Source: an uncultured Prevotella sp.
GTDB taxonomy: Bacteria > Bacteroidota > Bacteroidia > Bacteroidales > Bacteroidaceae
Assembly (NCBI GenBank): GCA_900545525.1
Contig: UQZX01000042.1
Location: 1 to 19,865, forward strand
Reading direction: 5' to 3'
DNA: 19,865 bases
Shown here one piece after another: positions 15,304-19,865 of this stretch. The notes beneath the pieces are model-generated. The model was not told the origin of the DNA and ran no database searches. It saw nothing but the letters and a program-made list of their open reading frames with translations. Within the stretch, counting starts at the first letter, position 1; every line of letters begins with the position of its first letter. The position numbers and the translations under genes were made by a program.

Positions 15304-18300
15304 TCATACTATAAGTTCCATTGCATTGTTTATGATACGGTTACCCCTGTATATATAATCATCGAACAAGTCCATCAGCTCGTTCATTGCCTCTTCATCA
15401 ACGTCTTCATTCATTTTCTTATATATTTGAAGCAATATCTTCACGATGTCATCATCTACAATCCACGGATAATCGGGATTGCTGAAATCGTGTCCTTTCA
15501 TGAAATCCAGACACTCACGGGGAAACATTGAAATACATTTGGAAACATATTTCAATTCGTAATGCACTTCTCTTTTTCTGTGAGTATACCATGTCTGGGA
15601 TATTTCGCAAAAGAGGGGGAACGCTTCTACGGGCAGGGAGTCGCAGTGCAGGCAATAAGTGTTGACAATATTTTCTCTATTGTCTGCGGCAAACCGGCGT
15701 AGCACATTTTGGGAACAACTGTTCAGCTCCGTATTAGCAAAGTTTTTGAGTGCCTGCTCCACGATTTTTTCCACGACGTCTTCATCGTTCAGATTCAGAA
15801 TGGCGTCCAAGCGTTCTGCACATTCTTCCTTTATCTCTTTCACACAGATGCCGAAGAAATATATCTGGGCAAGTATACAGTGGCTCTGCGGGTCTTGTTC
15901 AATTCGGTTAATGTAGTCCTCTACAAATTCCCTTTTGTAGTAATAGCAGTGCTGGATGGCTTCAGCCCTTATGGCAAGACATTCAATGCCCATGCTGTCA
16001 AGACATATTTTCAGCAAAGGGTAGAAGAGTGTTTCGTCGAAACATTCCTTGGTGTAAAGGTATTGCAGGACAACGGCTTTCAGGTCGTTGTCAATGTATC
16101 TGCACAAATCAGTAAGAGTGTCGTATGCCTGTTGACGTCTGCTTTTTATTCCACAAAGCGAGATAATCGCTTCCAAGGCAATGCCCTGTGACGAATTGAT
16201 GCCTCTGTTGAGCATTTCCGTCGCTTTATGATGCCATGGCTCTTCGATATCGTCCGGCATATATGTTTCATGCGCCGATTTCTCATACGGGAGTTTTATT
16301 ATCCCGACCAGAAAATCGACCAACTCGTCAGTGTGGCTGTTCTCATTCTTCAGATAATGCGCAGCCAGTTCCTTGTAAGTGTGCATTTCGATGTTAATAA
16401 ACTCCATCGTGGATATTTGTTTGAACAGCGGCCACACCTCATCTTTGTCGGCACCTCCGTCAAGCAACCCTTTCAGTCCGGCCACTTTGTACATTATGGC
16501 GATGTCCTCGCGTGCGAACAATGTGAAGACAAACGGTTTGAACTTTTCAACATCAGCCTCCACGCATTTTCTGAAAGCGTCGGCATGGACACGAAGGTCT
16601 ATAAGATCCCTGTTGTCATGATAGCGGTGCCTGTATTCTTTCAGTTTCAGAAAGGAGTTCAGCCAGACTTTTTCTGAGAATTTGGCATAAACCTCATCGG
16701 ATGCGATACCGCCGCAGATGCTTGCACATCCTCTTAGGGGTTTAGGCTTTGTATTTTCATATTTATATCTGAACCGCCTGTACAGTTCCTGTCTGCAACG
16801 CTTCATCTCCGGCAGGAGCGTATTTTCCGGTAAAGTGCTGCATATCAGGATCCACTTGTCCCGACATAAGTATGGCATCAGAAGACGGCCGAGTCTTCTT
16901 TCTTTGTCAAAAAACGAATCGCTGTCACTCCTGAATGTCAGTACATAATTCTCATACCACAGGGCATCCTGTGTATCGGCTGACAGATACCACTGTCTTA
17001 TCATTTCGAGAAAGAAGAAACTTACGTCTCCATGGCGGATATAGTCGCCTGCAATATCCGTATCCACGAGTATGTGCTTTATTTCGTCATGAAAACCGGA
17101 CGGACAATGTCCCATAACCTCAAATGCCAACTGTAGCGACGTCACGTCGTTAAGTGACAGCAATTCTGACACTATCGGTCGTATAAAGTTGCTGTCTGCC
17201 GCGTATCTCAGCAGCAAATTTCTGTAAAGGTTAAGCAGTGTTTCCGTGTAGTTGTCCATGCGGAAGTTGAAGATATCATTGCACTTGTATTTATGGCGTG
17301 AGGGCGTAGATTTCTGTTGCAATACTTTTTTGAATGAACTGTGAAACATCATGAGGTACTCCATCGGGTGATTGCCGGCAAGGGTTTTGCATAGTTTCTC
17401 ACCAAGCAAGTATCCGTTGTGGCTGTTTCTTCCATTATCGCTCAAAAGGTATTTCTCTACAAGCCTGGCGGTTTCGCCGATTGCAAATTCCGGAGCCGAA
17501 AGCAATGCGTCTTCAAGATAAAAATAAACTGCGTGTTGGTCGTTTGCACCTACGCTCAGGTATGCGTCACGCACGCATGCCGCGTTGTAGTCGTTATGCC
17601 CTCTTAATATATATGCGATGCTGTTGTTGCGGCACTTCTCGTCTTTTATCGAGTTTAAGATGCCGAATATCTCTGCCGGGTGCCCGTAGGCGTATGCCGA
17701 CAGGCTGTTGAGCATGGGGATGTAAAGCTCGTTGTCGGTGGTCATTTCGTTGGCGATGGACCGGACGAGGTTTCTGACCATAGGGAACCATCCCTCACTG
17801 TTTACACCCCGCAGGAAATACGCCGACAGTTTGGTGTCGTTGCAACAGAACTGCTTGAAAATTCTTTTCTCCTCCGGTTTCGGATTTTCCGAATATGCCA
17901 TGACAGACACGGCCAGCAACTTCACATGAAGTCTTATTCGGGGAGAGGTGAAGACGAACCGCAAGTCATTGAAATAATGCCGGTCGCTGTGACCGCGTTC
18001 GTATTCCAGCACCGATTTTACAGATGACCGGATCTCGATGCCTTGGAATCTGTCGGCAAGGTCGGCGATGTACGACTTGTTCTCCGTAACATAGCAGCGT
18101 GCCAGAGTGTAGTCATAAAAAGTCTGGTGGAAGAAAGACATGTTGCCGCCGTTCATCCTTATTGCGCCCGAGCTGCACAGATATTTGCCTGCATCCCCGT
18201 ATCTTGAAACCGGCATCCACGAAGGCGAAAGCGTGCCCGAGGCCAATACCTGTTTGGCAAGTGAAAACAATACATATTCAACGTCCTCTCCGCTTATCTT

Positions 18301-19590
18301 TTCCGGGGCTTCGTCTATGTAAAGCTGCCACAGGGCATCATACAGTTCTATCGGATTGTCGTAGTTCACCCGTGAGCGGTTTCGTGAATAAACGAAGCAG
18401 AATGTATCGAGATATTGGGCTGTGCGGATGATGGTTGCGGTTCTTGGGCTGAGTTTTGATTTCAGTCCGGCATCCAGCCTGTCCAAAACTTCGTTAACCT
18501 GTGCGTCGGACAGTTCGTCGAGTTCCACCGTTTCCGACTTGTCTTTGAGACGGTTCAGGGCAGCGTCGTACTCCAAATCGTATTTGCGGCACGAAACAAT
18601 CACTCTGACACCGGGCCTGCCGTTCATCGTCGCTATGACTCCCAACATCACGTTCAGACTGTTACGGTCGTTGGTGAGGTATTGCGACAGAGCGTCTATC
18701 TGGTCGATTATCACCACCACCAACTCCCTTCGGCCGGAAGAGAGCATGTTGATGGCGTTGAGCATCGATTCGATTGTGATTTTCTCTTTTGTTTCGTCAA
18801 GGCTGTCCGCTTTTATGCCTAGTGTCTTTATGTTTTCCTGTTCCAGCCGCTCCATCAAGTCTTTTAAGACGATGGATTTGCCCATACCGGCATTGCCTGT
18901 GAGAAGCAGTACGTTGCTGCCATTGTTTTTGAGTGGCGTCTTCACCCACGATGCTATTCTCTCGGTCTCGTCGCGTCTGATGTGCGAGCCGGGCAGACCG
19001 TGAAACTCGTTGCTTAGTCTTTTGAAGGCCGAGAGATGTATGGCAGCAAACCGTTCGGCCATACTTCTGTCATCTTTTATTGCCTCCATTTTCGCATCGT
19101 ACAGTTTGCGCCACACGTTGAGCGTGTTTACTGCATTGTCATGTGTGAGCGTCTCGGAATCTTTGAAATGGTGGCGTCTTGTTTTTTGTATATGGTTGTC
19201 AGAACTGTTTCTGAAGTCTTCGATGGCCGCTTCGTCTATGTGTGTCCAGTATACGATATTGTTGTCGGTGTCGCATGCCATGAACAGCACGACTTCTCCT
19301 TTTCTTCTTTCTGCATAGGCATATAGAGACTGCGGAATGTCGTAGAACGTGTCATTGTTCATGGTGGGGTAGGTAAGGTGCTTGATTTGCACGGTCACTA
19401 TGCCGTCCGTCGTCCTGTCTTCCCGCAGCAGTTCTATCCTGCCGTCGATGTTGGGCAGGTCGCCGCCTTCTTCCAGTTGCGAATCGTCTACATTCAGGTC
19501 TTCCAATATTTGTTTTACCAGTCGGACAGACTTGCGGTCAAGTCTCTTCGATTCCGTTAATGATATGTTTGGTGACAGTTCTTTTAGCAT
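15304..19590 (-). CDS. STAND NTPase with N-terminal nuclease-like domain, probable antiphage (Avs-like) protein
   Basis: The 1,428-residue protein (ATG at 19590) has three parts. Residues about 15-125 resemble a DUF4365-type PD-(D/E)XK nuclease: D49 and E53 in IDGRIEL, Q68-x-K70 in VQIK, then a YWTHID strand. Residues about 220-400 are a P-loop NTPase with Walker A GNAGMGKS (232-239), Walker B VVVIIDQID (D296, D299) and a VIVSCRK strand. The remaining roughly 1,000 residues are helical with irregular repeat-like segments, the usual sensor of STAND proteins. Avs-type proteins oligomerise on recognising phage proteins and activate such nucleases; that role is inferred. An upstream ATG at 19632 would add 14 residues but lies almost at the predicted transcription start, so 19590 is preferred. 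No partner gene is seen. It abuts the ssrA 3' end, a common integration site. Confidence 0.85.
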   Translation of the reverse strand: MLKELSPNISLTESKRLDRKSVRLVKQILEDLNVDDSQLEEGGDLPNIDGRIELLREDRTTDGIVTVQIKHLTYPTMNNDTFYDIPQSLYAYAERRKGEVVLFMACDTDNNIVYWTHIDEAAIEDFRNSSDNHIQKTRRHHFKDSETLTHDNAVNTLNVWRKLYDAKMEAIKDDRSMAERFAAIHLSAFKRLSNEFHGLPGSHIRRDETERIASWVKTPLKNNGSNVLLLTGNAGMGKSIVLKDLMERLEQENIKTLGIKADSLDETKEKITIESMLNAINMLSSGRRELVVVIIDQIDALSQYLTNDRNSLNVMLGVIATMNGRPGVRVIVSCRKYDLEYDAALNRLKDKSETVELDELSDAQVNEVLDRLDAGLKSKLSPRTATIIRTAQYLDTFCFVYSRNRSRVNYDNPIELYDALWQLYIDEAPEKISGEDVEYVLFSLAKQVLASGTLSPSWMPVSRYGDAGKYLCSSGAIRMNGGNMSFFHQTFYDYTLARCYVTENKSYIADLADRFQGIEIRSSVKSVLEYERGHSDRHYFNDLRFVFTSPRIRLHVKLLAVSVMAYSENPKPEEKRIFKQFCCNDTKLSAYFLRGVNSEGWFPMVRNLVRSIANEMTTDNELYIPMLNSLSAYAYGHPAEIFGILNSIKDEKCRNNSIAYILRGHNDYNAACVRDAYLSVGANDQHAVYFYLEDALLSAPEFAIGETARLVEKYLLSDNGRNSHNGYLLGEKLCKTLAGNHPMEYLMMFHSSFKKVLQQKSTPSRHKYKCNDIFNFRMDNYTETLLNLYRNLLLRYAADSNFIRPIVSELLSLNDVTSLQLAFEVMGHCPSGFHDEIKHILVDTDIAGDYIRHGDVSFFFLEMIRQWYLSADTQDALWYENYVLTFRSDSDSFFDKERRLGRLLMPYLCRDKWILICSTLPENTLLPEMKRCRQELYRRFRYKYENTKPKPLRGCASICGGIASDEVYAKFSEKVWLNSFLKLKEYRHRYHDNRDLIDLRVHADAFRKCVEADVEKFKPFVFTLFAREDIAIMYKVAGLKGLLDGGADKDEVWPLFKQISTMEFINIEMHTYKELAAHYLKNENSHTDELVDFLVGIIKLPYEKSAHETYMPDDIEEPWHHKATEMLNRGINSSQGIALEAIISLCGIKSRRQQAYDTLTDLCRYIDNDLKAVVLQYLYTKECFDETLFYPLLKICLDSMGIECLAIRAEAIQHCYYYKREFVEDYINRIEQDPQSHCILAQIYFFGICVKEIKEECAERLDAILNLNDEDVVEKIVEQALKNFANTELNSCSQNVLRRFAADNRENIVNTYCLHCDSLPVEAFPLFCEISQTWYTHRKREVHYELKYVSKCISMFPRECLDFMKGHDFSNPDYPWIVDDDIVKILLQIYKKMNEDVDEEAMNELMDLFDDYIYRGNRIINNAMELIV

Positions 19591-19640
19591 AGTATATATA
19601 TAATAGGAATGTATTGTTGCCGGTTGCGGCATATCTTATG

Positions 19641-19648
19641 CAAAAATA
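19641..19648 (-). promoter_or_regulatory. Candidate -7 element for the STAND nuclease gene
   Basis: Reads TATTTTTG on the minus strand, matching TAnnTTTG. A TTTG lies upstream, but with about 27 bp spacing rather than 19-21. It places transcription start only 2-4 nt before the ATG at 19632, supporting the ATG at 19590 as the real start. Confidence 0.4.
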
Positions 19649-19826
19649 GTGAATTTATGTGTAATGATGTTTTTTCAAATGTATTATATTTGTGTTTTGT
19701 CACGAAAAATTTTAAAATTTAACATTTCTTTTTTCTCGAAATAGAGAGGCGACAAGGCCAATTCTACCTTGTTGACACCCCATTTTTATGTCATTGGCTT
19801 GCCTTTAGGGCCTCCTTACACTCCGT

Positions 19827-19859
19827 TTAGGCCGTAGTTGCGTTGCGGTTACGGCCTAA
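19827..19859. repeat. Inverted repeat at the window edge
   Basis: TTAGGCCGTA pairs perfectly with TACGGCCTAA across a 13-nt loop. A weaker ACAAGG/CCTTGT stem lies at about 19753-19774. The interval 19649-19865 has no gene. The hairpin could be a terminator for a gene outside the window or part of a repeat array cut by the window end. Confidence 0.6.
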
Positions 19860-19865
19860 CCGTGA

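Overview
The window is a piece of a Bacteroidales chromosome, most likely from Prevotellaceae or a close relative. The evidence is the tmRNA with a GENKYALAA-type tag, the TAnnTTTG promoter elements, the lack of Shine-Dalgarno sequences, a capsule-assembly Wzi protein, a carboxypeptidase-regulatory-like outer-membrane beta-barrel protein and a DUF5060-type glycosidase. The genus is an inference.

Layout. Positions 1-372 hold three copies of a 78-bp pyrimidine-rich tandem repeat and a likely promoter. Positions 373-4074 (+) are a tight three-gene operon: a secreted clan GH-A-like glycosidase, a Wzi-family outer-membrane protein and a small lipoprotein. Positions 4131-4898 (-) are a toxin-antitoxin-like pair whose promoter carries a perfect 22-bp palindrome. 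Positions 4980-6032 have no gene I can support; they hold two near-identical 105/106-bp hairpin-rich repeats and several stem-loops. Positions 6033-7683 (+) are the most unusual part: a 129-residue secreted peptide with a repeated histidine module, then a stem-loop, then a radical SAM/SPASM peptide maturase, which reads as a RiPP cassette. A large inverted repeat (7816-7896) separates it from a convergent pair (7945-11818, -) encoding an outer-membrane beta-barrel protein and a sodium:solute symporter. A strong intrinsic terminator then precedes a long polysaccharide-export protein with six SLBB-like units (11910-14465, -). The tmRNA gene ssrA (14795-15192, +) has a near-consensus promoter. 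Immediately beyond its 3' end, on the other strand, is a 1,428-residue protein (15304-19590, -) with an N-terminal PD-(D/E)XK-like nuclease domain, a STAND-type P-loop NTPase and a long helical C-terminus, the layout of Avs-type antiphage sensors.

How it fits together. The GH/Wzi/lipoprotein operon and the SLBB exporter both point to cell-surface polysaccharide. The stretch from about 4.1 to 7.9 kb is visibly more AT-rich than both flanks and carries accessory functions (toxin-antitoxin pair, repeats, RiPP cassette), so it looks acquired. The STAND nuclease beside ssrA sits where islands often integrate. The best candidate for an undescribed system is the peptide/maturase pair: all eleven histidines of the peptide lie in H-[TSN]-[ND] triplets, ten of them paired into five copies of a seven-residue module H-[TSN]-[ND]-x-H-[TS]-[ND].
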